Assembly: GCA_033807775.1 (NCBI GenBank)
Contig: CM066313.1
Coordinates: 85,375,484-85,439,483, forward strand
DNA from: Saussurea involucrata
Taxonomy: Eukaryota; Streptophyta; Magnoliopsida; Asterales; Asteraceae
Direction: 5' to 3'
Length of the DNA: 64,000 bases
The position numbers and the translations under genes were made by a program. The notes beneath the pieces are model-generated. The model searched no databases, was not told the origin of the DNA, and was given only the letters and a program-made list of their open reading frames with translations. Of this stretch, positions 19,783 through 31,139 are shown in pieces (the first letter of the stretch is position 1; each line of letters opens with the position of its first letter).

Positions 19783-22612
19783 CTAGGTGAACAAGTGCGG
19801 ATATCTAACCTTCATATCCTCTTCTGACTCTAAAGTCACATTAGAACCTCGATGATGCTTCCATTGTATCTTTAGCATAACCACTTCTTTACCACTACGT
19901 AACTTTCTAATCGACCTTTCCAAAATTGCCTCCGGCTCTTCCACACAGAGGTTCTTTTCATCCACTATCACATCAGTTAATGGAATCACATCATTTTCTT
20001 CTGCTAAACATTTCCGAAGGTAACAAACATGAAACGTATTGTGAATTCCTTCCAATTCAGGTGGAAGATCTAACTGATATGCTTGTAGTCCAACTTTCTT
20101 AATAATGGTGAAAGGTCCTAGAAAACGTGGACGCAACTTTCCGCGTTTGCCAAACCTTATCACGCTTTTCCACGGGGATACTTTAAGCATTACACGCTCC
20201 CCAACTTGGAATTCTTTTGGTCTTCTCTTCGGATCAGCATAACTCTTTTGTCTATCCTGAGCCGCTTTCATGTGCTTCCGAATTTCCTTCATTTTGTCAG
20301 TTGTTTGTTGTACTAGTTCCGGACCAGCAAACTGCTTTTCTCCGACTTCTAACCAACATATCGGAGTTCTACACTTACGACCATACAAAGCTTCAAAAGG
20401 GGCTCTTCCAATACTGGAATGGTAACTATTGTTATACGCAAATTCTACTAATGGTAGATGCGAATCCCAATTACCTCCAAAATCTAATACACGCGATCTG
20501 AGCATATCCTCTAGAGTTTGAATAGTTCTTTCGCTTTGTCCGTCAGTTTGTGGATGATAAGCAGTGCTCAAGTTAACTCTTGTACCTAATTCATCTTGTA
20601 GTGCATGCCAAAATCTTGAGGTAAACCGACTATCACGGTCTGACACTATAGACACCGGTATACCATGCCTTGACACTACTTCATCAATATACAGCTTTGC
20701 CAATTTCTATATTGGTGACGCTTCTTTCATAGCTAGAAAATGAGCACTCTTGGTCAGTCTATCTACAATTACCCAAATAGTGTCGTTACCTTTTTGTGTT
20801 CTTGGTAACTTAGTCACGAAATCCATGGTAATCTTGTCCCATTTCCATTCTGGAATTTCCAAAGACTGAAAACTTCCGTAGGGTCTTTGATGTTATGCTT
20901 TGACTAACGAGCACGTCCCACACTTTTCTACCATTTGTGCCACGTCTAACTTCATAGATGGCCACCAATAATGCAATTTCAAATCCCTATACATTTTAGT
21001 ACTACCCGGATGTATAGAATATTTGGATTTATGAGTATCTTCGAGAATTAACTCTCGATTTCCTCCAATCTTTGGTACCCAAACACGCTCTTGAAACAAT
21101 TTAACTCCGCGACTATCTTCAGTCAATTGTAATTGCTGCTTAGTCATAACCTCCTCCTTTAGATTTTCTTCCAGTAAAGCTTCCACTTGTGCAGCTTTTA
21201 TTCTTTCGATCAAACTTGATGCCACGTCAATTCTGGCGTTGGTAGATTTCAAACATCCACTATATTCTTTTCTACTTAAAGCATCAGCTACAACGTTTGC
21301 TTTACCGGGATGGTAATGCAATTCACAATCGTAGTCTTTAAGTAATTCTAACCAACGTCGTTGCCTCATGTTTAACTCTTTTTGATCAAATACATGTTTC
21401 AAGCTCTTGTGATCAGTATAAAGAGTACACTTCGTTCCATATAAATAATGTCGCCACAACTTTAATGCAAAAACAACCGCGGCTAATTCCAAATCATGAG
21501 TAGGATAATTCTTTTCGTGCTCTTTCAGTTGTCTTGATGCATAAGCAATCACTTTGCCTCGTTGCATCAACACACATCCCAAACCCATCTTTGATGCATC
21601 GCTATACACTACCAAATCCTCCGTTCCTTCCGGCAATGCTAAAACAAGAGCTTCACACAGTTTCTGACGTAACATTCTAAAAGCCGACTCTTGTTTCTCA
21701 GTCAATACGAACTTCACATTCTTTCTAGTCAGCACAGTCAACTCAGAAGCAATCTTTGAGAAGTCCTTGATAAACCTCCGATAATAACCTGCCAAACCTA
21801 AGAAACTTCTGATTTCAGATGCGCTCTTTGGTGTCTCCCAGTTTGTCATTGCTTCGATCTTTGTTGGGTCTACTTTAACTCCTTCCGAAGTTATCACATG
21901 TCCTAAGAATTGTACTTCTTTTAACCATAAATCACATTTCGAAAACTTAGCATACAATTTCTCTTTTCTTAATACTTCTAAAACTTCACGAAGATGGCAT
22001 TCATGATCATCTTCATTCTTTGAATAAACAAGTATGCCATCAATAAATACAATGACAGACTTGTCTAAAAATGGTCGACATACTCTGTTCATCATATCCA
22101 TGAACACAGTTGGAGCATTCGTCAACCCAAACGGCATTACAAGAAATTCATAATGTCCGTACCTTGTTCTGAATGCTGTCTTTGGAGTATCTTCATCTTT
22201 GACTCGAACCTGATGGTACCCCGATCTCAAATCAATCTTAGAAAAGCATCCCGCACCTTGGAGTTGATCAAACAGGTCATCAATCCTAGGAAGCGGATAC
22301 TTGTTCTTAATCGTCACCTTATTCAACTCACGGTAATCGATACACATCCTCATAGTGCCATCCTTCTTTTTAACAAATAAAACCGGAGCTCCCCAAGGTG
22401 AAGAACTCGGTCTAATAAGAACCTCGAACCTGATGGTACCCCGATCTCAAATCAATCTTAGAAAAGCATCCCGCACCTTGGAGTTGATCAAACAGGTCAT
22501 CAATCCTAGGAAGCGGATACTTGTTCTTAATCGTCACCTTATTCAACTCATGGTAATCGATACACATCCTCATAGTGCCATCCTTCTTTTTAACAAATAA
22601 AACTGGAGCTCC
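19783..22612 (-). pseudogene. gypsy pol: RT, RNase H, integrase (interrupted)
   Basis: RT begins with 'MRMCIDYRELNKVTIKNKYP' and continues through 'MPFGLTNAPTVFMDMMNR' to 'VFIDGILVYSKNEDDH'. The last corresponds to the catalytic (F/Y)xDD box, but the second Asp is Gly (near 22036-22048). RNase H ('YSDASKMGLGCVLMQRGKVI', 'YTDHKSL') follows, then the integrase zinc finger (H..H..C..C ending 'MVEKCGTC') and the integrase core, ending with a chromodomain-like tail ('KIQWKHHRGSNVTLESEEDM'). In-frame stops lie at 20893-20895 (TAA) and 20707-20709 (TAG); between them the reading is still integrase ('FVTKLPRTQKGNDTIWVIVD'). A 220-bp tandem duplication at 22204-22638 breaks the link to the protease part. 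Confidence 0.9.
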
Positions 22613-22643
22613 CTAAGGTGAAGAACTCGGTCTAATAAAACCT
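22204..22643 (-). repeat. 220-bp tandem duplication inside RT
   Basis: Positions 22204-22418 and 22424-22638 are almost identical (tcgaacctgatggtacccc... to ...ctcggtctaataa), offset by 220 bp. As 220 is not a multiple of three, the reading frame is lost. The copy nearer gag also carries TAG at 22613-22615 where its sister has the Trp codon (cca in place of cta on the plus strand), a transition of the kind seen in methylated repeats. Confidence 0.9.
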
Positions 22644-24601
22644 TTATCCAACAGCTCTTGAAGTTGAGTCATCATTTCCTTCATTTCGGCCGGCGCTAGG
22701 CGATATGGTGCACGCGCAATCGGTGCCGCTCCAGGAACAAGATCGATACGAAATTCAACTTGTCGCTCATCCGGTAGACCTGGAAGATCATCGGGGAACA
22801 CGTCCGGGAATTCACGTACCACTTTAATGTCTTTCATTTGTTTCTTTTCTGACTTCGTATCTAGTACATATGCTAGATAAGACGAACATCCTTTCATCAA
22901 ACATTTACGAGCTTTAACAACATAAATTAACGGAATTTCTTCTTTTCGCTTTTCTCCAAAGATGAGTACATCATCCTTATCAGCCATCGGGATCCGGATT
23001 AATTTCTTTGCACAAAGTATCTCTGCCTGGTTGACTGACAGCCAATCCATGCCCACAATCATATCGAATCTCCCAATTTCCATCAACAACAAGTCGATCG
23101 GAAATTGTGTTTCACCTACTGAAATTAAACAGCCTTCAAGTCTTTCGCGAACTAAGGCTTGACCACCGTTAGCTACCTCAACTACTAAAGCATCTTCTAA
23201 AGTAATTACAGGCATAGCTAACTTGGGAAAGAATGACTTGGACACAAACGATAAACTTGCACCACAGTCAAATAAAATACGCGCAGGAAGAGAGTTAACA
23301 AGGAATGTACCCGAGACGACGTCTTTCGATTCTTTAGCCTCTTCAGCTGTCATTTGGAAAGCTCGACCCGTCGGCTTTGGAATATTTGGTTTCTTACTTT
23401 TATCTCCATCCTTCTTCCGCTTTGGGCAATCCCGACGGAAATGTCCTGGTTGTTTACACTCGTAGCATAACGATCCTTGTACAGGACAATTACTCATAAG
23501 ATGCCCACTTTTACCACACTTGTAACATTCTACCGCTGTTACCCGACATGGTCCATAGTGTTTGATTCTACACTTCGAACACCAATTCGGCTCACGACGT
23601 GTTTCATAATGAGCACCTTTACCGACTGTCCTTGATTTCTGAGAAGACTCTGACCGGCCCTCCCATTTTCGTTTTTCTCCAACCTGAGTCTTTTCTTCTT
23701 TGTCTTTAGCGTAGACTTCTTCCATTACTTTAGCTTCCTCAATGGTCTCTCTCAGCGTTGTTACCTTAGCATTTCGGACACGAGACATCATATCCGCAGG
23801 CAAACCCTTCAGGTATGCTTTAATTTTATCCTTTTCGTTTGGAGCCACATGCCCCACCAGATTCAGCTTCTCCATAAAGATTTCAGTATACTTCCTGACA
23901 GTTGAATTGCCTTTCTTTAGATTTCGAAATTCTTCCTCTATTCTATCCATCTCATTTTCATTGCAGTATTCTTCTAAAATCTTTTTCTTGAATGACTCCC
24001 AAGTCATGGCAGTCAAAACTGGGGTCGAAATTGCAGATGTCATAACATTCCACCACGTTAACGCATTGCCTCTTAGCATTTGAGATGCAAATCTGACTTT
24101 TGACTTCTCATCACATTCACAAGCTCGAAAAGCTTGTTCCATTTCTCTGATCCAGTTCATGCAAGCTACTGGATTATCTTCTCCTTTAAATTCTGGTGGT
24201 TTACAACTTAAGAATGTTTTGTACGAACATATTCTTTCAACTCTCCTTTCCGTCTCTGACCCCGGGTTACCAACTGGATTTATTACCCCAGTATCCGTTC
24301 CCGTTCGACATAACTTTGTACTTCGATCGTTCAGTGCTTTCATAAACATTTCTGTTTGTTGAGCCATTGCGTTTGTCATCATTCTCGTCATGTTTTCCAT
24401 CATACGAGACTCCATTGTCGAACTTGGCGTTTCTTGTTCAGCAGTACTGGTACTCGTTCTGTGTACCTGACTATCAGCTCCTCCCGGAAATTGCAACCTC
24501 GGTGGACTTTCATGAGTTCCGCCCGTTCCAGGTTGTTCTCCCCAATCAGTTACTACTCTGTCCTCTGAAGAATTAGAGGACCTTGGTGGTGTATTCACCA
24601 T
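22613..24601 (-). pseudogene. gypsy gag and protease, truncated by nonsense codon
   Basis: The ATG at 24599-24601 begins 'MVNTPPRSSNSSED'. A gag domain of the retrotransposon_gag type is visible around residues 130-260 ('MNWIREMEQAFRACECDEKS', 'ALTWWNVM', 'EYCNENEMDRIEEEFRNLKK'). Two CCHC zinc knuckles follow at about residues 358-371 (CYKCGKSGHLMSNC) and 377-390 (CYECKQPGHFRRDC). The aspartic protease core near residue 446 reads LFDCGASLSF, with Cys at the Ser/Thr position of the usual D(S/T)G triad. The frame ends at TAG 22613-22615 within the start of RT (after 'GFIRPSSSP'). An upstream in-frame ATG at 24629-24631 exists, but the family start fits 24601 better. Confidence 0.88.
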
Positions 24602-24937
24602 TGTTCTGATATAACACAAAGGAATAACCATCAGAAATGGTTATACATAACTAGACATACGAAACGTACTTTACCGGTCATTAGTTACTGTAACAATTTA
24701 GAAATAAGCATGCTTGCGTGACAATATATTCATAATAACAGTAGCTAATTGAAATTGTGAATATACTATACATGAGAATCCTCATTACCATCGTTACAGT
24801 ACTAACTTCACGTATTTCCGTTAACTCTAAGACTATCCCGTCTTAATATTTCTACCCATTTCTCACACATCATAACTTAATTCATCTCAGCTTAAGTCTA
24901 AGTATCTCCTCAGCATACTTAGTTCACTTAAACTAAT

Positions 24938-24949
24938 GCTCTGATATCA
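24938..24949 (-). other. Primer-binding site (initiator tRNA-Met type)
   Basis: On the minus strand the bases next to the 5' LTR read tgatatcagagc. This differs at one position from tggtatcagagc, the site complementary to the 3' end of plant initiator tRNA-Met used by many gypsy and copia elements. It is three bases from the LTR edge. Confidence 0.72.
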
Positions 24950-24952
24950 ATT

Positions 24953-26885
24953 TGTAACACCCTAAAAACAGGGCTAATTTAAACCTCAAATTATAACAAG
25001 ATTTAAACATAAACTTTATACATAAGCAAAGATTCAACCTTGAGGATCATATTTACATATATAGAGTTCTTCAAATAACCTATTAATCAAATCATGTCAT
25101 TATAATCAGATTAACTAGGTTATCTAAGTAATCTATTCAAAACCTCAGTATTCAAAACTTCTTTGCTAATCCAAAAACTCTCGTCCCACATCCCTTTATC
25201 TTCCCGAACTAGTACCTGGTTTACTCTTTTTCTTACCGCATACCGAACCATTCATCAATATCAGTTTAAACCTGATTACATGACTACGAATCTGACATTA
25301 AGTTAATCGTTGCTCATATTCCAATTCCATGACTACGAATCTGACATTAAGTCAATCGTTGCTCATATTCCAATTCCATGACTACGAATCTGACATTAAG
25401 TCAATCGTTGCTCATATTCCAATTTCCACACACATCAGAATAATGAAAGTCCATCATCTATTCTACGTGTACATAACTTCTAGTGCCTATGGATCCATAT
25501 CACCTATTTGTATTCATACAGGTTCTTGCTTATTTATAAATCATTTTCAACCAATGAGTTTAAGCAAAACCATTAATTTAAAGTAGTCAATTTTACTTTA
25601 TAAATCATCCTAAAACAGTTCATTTATAAATATACCTTACTATACTTTAAAACATTTATAAAAGGGTAAGGTAAGAATGAACTCACATGTTATTAGATGC
25701 GACACTCTTTCTTTGATTCCGTCACTAACTCCACAAAGATCTGAAATACCATATATATAATATACTAGTATTAATCCACTGCACAGGATTCTCTAACGAC
25801 TAGAAATCCTTAATATCTAAAAATTCTCGTCTCTTATCGCAACCCACTATTGCGATATCTCCTCATGTCGCAACCACTGTCGAGACATAGCACCAAGTCG
25901 CAACCAACTGTTGAGACATGGCACCAAGTCGCAACCAACTGTTGAGACATGGCACCAAGTCGCAACCAACTATGTTCATACATGTCGCAACCCACTAATT
26001 CATACATGTCGCAACCCACTAAATTCATTCATGTCGCAACCCACTAAATTCATAATTTCATACTTTCAAACTATACATGTTTCTACAAGTTGCAGATATG
26101 TTAAAGACTATAACATAACAAGATTTTCAACTCAGAGTAACATAATCTTTTTTTTGGGTAGGGTTCCTGGGCCTTCGGCCCAGTACATCCCTGGCAAACA
26201 CACCGACCGCGAAGTAATGCAGCCCTGAGATAATCCCTAGTGGCCACAAGTGCTGCGTGTGGGACTCGAACCCGGGCAAGCGCTATGAACTCCCCAGACC
26301 CTTACCACCACGCCACAACCCTTGTGGTTCAGATTAACATAATCTTCAAACATCATCAAGGCCCACTTTCTAAAACTCCATAGCAAAACTTTAACTATAA
26401 CCCAAGGATGAAGAATTTAAATAAGAAGATTACCTTGGTTTGATTTCCACAGAATATCTCCTTAATTCCAGCTGAATGAGTATCTGATTCTTCTTCCTTT
26501 CTTCTTTCTTTCCTTTTCTCTTTTCCTCTTTCGTTTCTATCTCTCTCTTTGTTTCACCAATTCTCACACACACAATTAGTCACAAATGACTAACTATTTG
26601 ACACCTCACCCCTCTAAAACCCATGAGGCGGTGATGGTGTTTGTTGTTTAATCAAGTTAACCAAACCAACCTCTAAATAACAACACTTGGCAAATTTGGT
26701 CCCTTAACTTAAATATTTAAAATTTACTCCTTAACTTATTATTTCACAAAATGAATAACATAACTTACTCGGGTTTAAACTCTAAAATTAATCTGTCAAA
26801 TAACTAATCATAACTTATCAAATAATTATACTCAAATTATTTAATAAACTCAAACATCAACATTTATAAAAATCAAGATGTTACA
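24953..26885 (-). repeat. 5' LTR of the gypsy element
   Basis: 1,933 bp, TG...CA, less rearranged than its partner. It holds three tandem 49-bp units (about 25281-25425) and a second array (about 25860-26045) of 'catgtcgcaacccactaa' and 'gttgagacatggcaccaagt' units. A SINE occupies 26150-26334. Apart from these, it differs from the 3' LTR by scattered substitutions, so the element is not very recent. Confidence 0.87.
26150..26334 (-). mobile_element. tRNA-derived SINE, full length, in the 5' LTR
   Basis: On the minus strand it begins 'aaccacaagggttgtggcg' with the A box (gtggcgtggtggtaaggg) and B box (gggttcgagtccc), then 'cacttgtggccacta', and ends in an A-run (plus-strand poly-T at about 26149-26155). 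A perfect 12-bp duplication (taacataatctt) lies at 26138-26149 and 26335-26346. The head matches the copy at 1252-1419 closely while the tail differs, so it belongs to a related subfamily. It inserted after the retrotransposon. Confidence 0.82.
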
Positions 26886-27988
26886 CTATGCATCATTCAT
26901 CATCTTTAAAACCCATCTATCATCTCCCTTAATTATCCTAACAAAATTTTCTATAACTTTAATATAAAATGACAATACATTCAATTTCATTATTATTTTA
27001 ATATAAAATGACAATACAGTTAATTTAGTTAGAAGAATTTCTATTTCTTCGATATTTTAACCATAAATGAGTCGTTTAAATTTATAGGTTTTTATTCATT
27101 ATTCTCTACTTTAAAACTGTTTATGTAAGCAATATACTAAAAACTTTAAAATTATTATTTGCTATAAGATGTTTTAAAGAGGATAAACATTCAACAAAAT
27201 CTATATTAAAGATGTCATGCAAACATTTATTCTAGACATAACTCTTTTAGTGATACCAAAAATTATTTTTAAATATTTCAAATTTAGCATTATCATGATT
27301 TAGCTAACAATACTTTAGATTAATCTTTTGTTGATGCTACCATGGGTCTCAGCTCCCACTTGCAATAGTAATGACTCATTTATGATTAAAATATCATAGA
27401 AATAGAAATTATTCTAACAAAGATAAATGTATCATTATTTTATATTAAAATAATAATGAAATTGAATGTATTATTTTATATAAGGTTTTAATGTAATTGA
27501 AAGTATTATCATTTAATATTAAAGTTATGGAAAATTTTGTTAAGATAATTAAAAGAGATGATAAATGTGTTTTAAAGATAAAGTGATGCATAGGGACTAA
27601 ATTCACAATTCAATATTTTTTGTTTTATGTATAGATTAATTGAAAGGGAAAAATAAATTGACAATTATACCCATCATGTGCAAGGCACATGATGCCTTTA
27701 ACCTTTCAAACTTAACGGTGTTAGTGTTGATGGACCATAGTCACAATATATTGCATACCACAAGGACTATATCCATAATAAACATAGAATAAGGACCATA
27801 GTCAAAGAAAACACAAAACCACAGGGACCAATTAGGAATTAAAACAAATTTCATTACATTTTGCTCTATTTTTTCTATAATTTTGTAGACTCGTACTTAT
27901 CCGAGTTATAAAAAATGTAGTATGGATTGTGTAGTTGACGTTCATATGAGTTGGGCTCAAGTACGAGCTTTTCAAGCTATGAGTCTGA

Positions 27989-28271
27989 GGGGTTGTTTGT
28001 TTACCTCTTAATAGTTCCATTAAGAGGCAACCTCTGAATCGTTCAGAGGTGAATCTTGTTTGGCAAAAAAAAGTCTACCTCTTAATGGTTTCACAACCCT
28101 CTTAATGATTTAGCATCTAGGACCACCCTTAACCATTCAGCACCCTGATTTCATTTTAAACAAATACCAAACAACCATATTTTATTTTGCACTATATCAT
28201 AAAAGCCTCTTAACCATTCTGACATCTTAATCATTCTGCACTAAACCATTCAGCAACTGCCAAACAGCCCC
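27989..28271. mobile_element. Tourist-like (Harbinger) MITE, copy 1
   Basis: 283 bp, ends ggggttgtttgtttacctct and the complement of caactgccaaacagcccc. A second copy at 54196-54482 is alignable along its whole length (both contain 'cctctgaatcgtt', 'gaatcttgtttggcaaaa', 'accattcagcaccctgattt' and 'ttttgcactatatcata'). Flanks are tga and cga, a decayed 3-bp target site. Confidence 0.78.
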
Positions 28272-28596
28272 CGAGTCTACCATCGATTTTCTCACGAGTT
28301 TTGTGTATGCTGTGTCTTTCCTATATCTTCTAATTTTTCATGTTTTCGTTTCAACTTATCTTGAAATACATAGATCTATGTTATAACTAATTAGACGTGA
28401 TAAACATTGTTGTATGCATATACCAACAAAAATGCAATTTGGATTTGAGGTAAAACATGAACCTTGTATCTAACCGTGGTGAAAAACGAACCATTGTACC
28501 TAATTTAAGATATTTTCAACAAGTGATTTTACAAACACTTACCAAAACTCATGTGTCATTTTGAAGTATAACTTTGGAGGAAAATTGAAAGACTCA
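28272..28596. other. Intergenic, no gene seen
   Basis: AT-rich. A block at about 28560-28596 (ttgaagtataactttggagg...actca) is similar to one at about 35505-35545 (ttgaagtataactttcgagc...actca), hinting at an old dispersed repeat. Confidence 0.45.
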
Positions 28597-28890
28597 GGGG
28601 CCGTTTACCAAATGCTTACCCGGGTAAGCGCTTACTAGTCAAATTTGACACTACCACTCATTTACCGGGTAAGATTTTAGCCCGCCAAATCGGTTTCGTA
28701 TGCAACAAATCACTCGGTAAGCGCTAACCGTGGTAAGAGTGGTAAGAGTCGTCGCCATCACTTACCGGGGTAAGACTCTTGGTCCTTTCATTCGCTTACC
28801 AGGTAAGATTTTTGGTCCTTGCCATATCAATCCGATAGGTAATGTGACTTGGTAAACGCTTACCCGGGTAAGTGTTTGATAAACGGCCCC
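28597..28890. mobile_element. Harbinger-type MITE (ggggccgtttacc ends)
   Basis: 294 bp with inverted ends: ggggccgtttaccaaatgct with 'tacccgggtaagcg', and the complement of 'cccgggtaagtgtttgataaacggcccc'. The flanking trinucleotide tca (28594-28596 and 28891-28893) is a TNA-type target duplication. 'ggtaag' words recur throughout. No coding content. Confidence 0.75.
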
Positions 28891-29021
28891 TCACTATAAA
28901 ACTTTGGATCATGTGGCACTACACTATGATAAACATCGCTTCTATATAAAGGCGTCAACATCTTCAACAAATAAACAAGATCTATTTGTATCAATGGTTG
29001 AGATTTCATCTATGGAACGAT

Positions 29022-30983
29022 TGAAACACCATAAAAATGCAAATAAATTTGAACCTTAAATCTACAAGGTTTACAACAACATCTTCCAAAACTTTCATTC
29101 ACAAATGGAGAATTAGTGACGAAGATTCATAATTACAAATGGAATATCATAAACAACCTACTAATCTAATCATATCCAAACGAGATCAGATTATAAAGTT
29201 GTCTATGGGATCTCCCAAAATATCTTCGATATAAACTAATCTCTCCATTAAACCTTCAAAAGCTATGATTCATGAGGCACTCTCTGCTCATCCCTTCAAT
29301 TCTCTTCCCGTACTAGCACCTGGTAAGAAAATTTATTTTGGAAACATTAGGTTTGCGCCTAGTGAGAACATCCAGTTTTAAAATCAAAACATTTATAAGC
29401 TTTGAAAACCAAATCTGTAAATAAAGCATATAAAATTAACCTTTTTGCCAATTCCATAACGTACACATAACATCTTTCGATAACGGGAATCATACCCGAT
29501 TCCATGAGTATGATGAACATCAAGTAAGTCATAGTATTATGTTTTAGAGCGCCACTACGAATCACTAAGGATCCTAGATTTCAGCTCATGCCCAAGAAAT
29601 TACAATTAATCTATGCCTATTTCTTGGTGTGGAAGTATGGATTACAATTAAACTATGCTTATCCCTTATCTCCCAATAGAAAACGAGAATTACAATTAAA
29701 CATGTTTATTCCACATTTTCACGTTAACGAGAATTATAATTAAACATGCCTATTCCACGTTATCACATCACAATACGAAATGAAAATTACAATTAAACAT
29801 GCATATTCCTCATTTAACGTCAACATGAATTACAATTAATCCATGTCGATTCCACGTTTTCAAATAATGCTATTGCCTATTGATTCATTACACTTAATAG
29901 CATACGTACATACATATGTTTAAATATCATTTTCTCATATCGTTAATGTATTTAAGCAAACAACGAAATTTAACTTAACATCAAATGAGGAATCATCCTC
30001 TATAAGATTTTTCATTAACTCTTCTCAAAATGGAAAACTCCATTTAATCATCTTATTTTCCAATATTTTCAAAACCAAATAATATCCCCTGTTGGGTTTT
30101 AATCACGTTTTCAGACAGTAATTTCATCCGGATTCCAATTAGAAAGAAGACAATCCGGATAATATCCGGTAACCAGGAAATCCGGGTGACATCCGGAAAA
30201 TCGATTATCCGGATGTTACCGGAAATGAATTATCCGGACACTACCGGGAAATGCTTATCCGGATACTATCGGAAATGCTTATCCGGATACTATCGGAAAA
30301 CAAAGTTTACTGGGATTTACCGGATACTTCCGGGAAAAATAGAGTTTACCGGATACTTCCGGGAAAAATAGAGTTTACCCGGAAACGTTCGACCTGTACA
30401 TCAAATTTTTAATACAATTCGCAAACCATTCAAGTTATCTTCTTATACCACTAACCAAGGTTCACCAATACCATTAATAAGTTTAAATCATTCACGAATT
30501 TGATAAAAATACATCAAGTTTTGACAAAGAAGATGAACTCACATTGTATCAAGAACTCAAATCGGAATTGCACTAAATCGTTCAATCTTCAATTCCTAAT
30601 TCCACAACTAACTTATTAATCGATTGAAATCTCCATTGGAATTGAAATTACCAAATCTTAGAGAAACAGAATTAAAGAAAATAGCAAACCCTTACCATTC
30701 GGTTAAGCTTTCGATTTCTCTTTCTCGCCCTACTCTCAGAACTAACTTCAAATCGTAATAGTGATAAAATATCTCATATTCAGGTTACCAACTCTATTTA
30801 TACCTCCAAGCTTTTCCAATTATTCATTTTAACCCCACAACTTTCATTTATCAAAGCTTTTAGGTTAAAAGGGTCAGAAACTTATATCTTAAAATTAGAA
30901 GACACAAATGAAAATACCCACTCATTTTAACTAACATTTCCATAATAGTCATAAATTATTTATGGAAATTTTGAGGTGTTACA
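29022..30983 (-). mobile_element. Solo LTR, 1.96 kb
   Basis: Begins tgaaacaccataaaaatgc and ends aaattttgaggtgttaca, i.e. near-inverted TG...CA termini of the gypsy type. It is bounded by a perfect 5-bp duplication (acgat, 29017-29021 and 30984-30988). No coding sequence, primer site or second LTR is present, so it is the product of LTR-LTR recombination. A minus-strand TATA-like motif (gtataaatagag, complement of about 30792-30803) supports minus orientation. It differs from the LTRs at 16100 and 24953 outside the terminal bases. Confidence 0.8.
30130..30385. repeat. Short tandem motif (atccggata / taccgg) in the solo LTR
   Basis: Roughly ten imperfect units such as 'cttatccggatactatcgga', 'gaattatccggacactaccg' and 'gtttaccggatacttccgg'. 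The region is GC-richer than the LTR around it. A 61-codon open reading across it is produced by the repeat and is not a gene. Confidence 0.75.
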
Positions 30984-31139
30984 ACGATCGAGTAAAATAT
31001 ATTGATATTTATAAAAGATGAATGTTCTACACTATTCAAGACTAGAATTATGTGAAGACTCTTTCACACGAAGTATAAATTAGCTTATTCAGACTCAAAT
31101 GGAAACAAAGTTGTTCAATCCCAAGGTATCTCCAAGATT

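Larger units (their letters stand above)
16100..26885 (-). mobile_element. Ty3/gypsy LTR retrotransposon (chromovirus-like), inactive
   Basis: Complete structure in minus orientation: LTRs at 16100-19740 and 24953-26885 that both begin tgtaacaccctaaaaacagg and end aaaatcaagatgttaca. A perfect 5-bp target duplication (ctatg) lies at 16095-16099 and 26886-26890. The primer site is near 24938-24949, the polypurine tract near 19741-19755, and the coding region spans 24601-19783 with gag, protease, RT, RNase H and integrase in gypsy order. The C-terminal 'AILERSIRKLRSG...' region resembles the chromodomain-like tail of the Tekay/Del clade. At least three in-frame nonsense codons, a 220-bp duplication in RT and a changed RT active site show that it no longer codes for a working polyprotein. 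Confidence 0.9.
15830..27832. mobile_element. Foldback element split by a gypsy retrotransposon
   Basis: The left part (15830-16099) and right part (26891-27832) together form an element of about 1.2 kb with long inverted arms. At the ends, 'ttggtccatgtggttttgtg' pairs with the complement of 'cacaaaaccacagggacca'. Further in, 'taacactaacaccgttaag', 'aaaatttt.tataactttaa' and 'aaccataaatgagtcg' have inverted partners near 27715, 27535 and 27375. The gypsy element at 16100-26885 entered the left arm and split it with a CTATG duplication. The outer target duplication could not be resolved, so the edges are approximate. A 7-bp tandem run (tgtcaat, four copies) lies at about 15998-16028. Confidence 0.68.
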
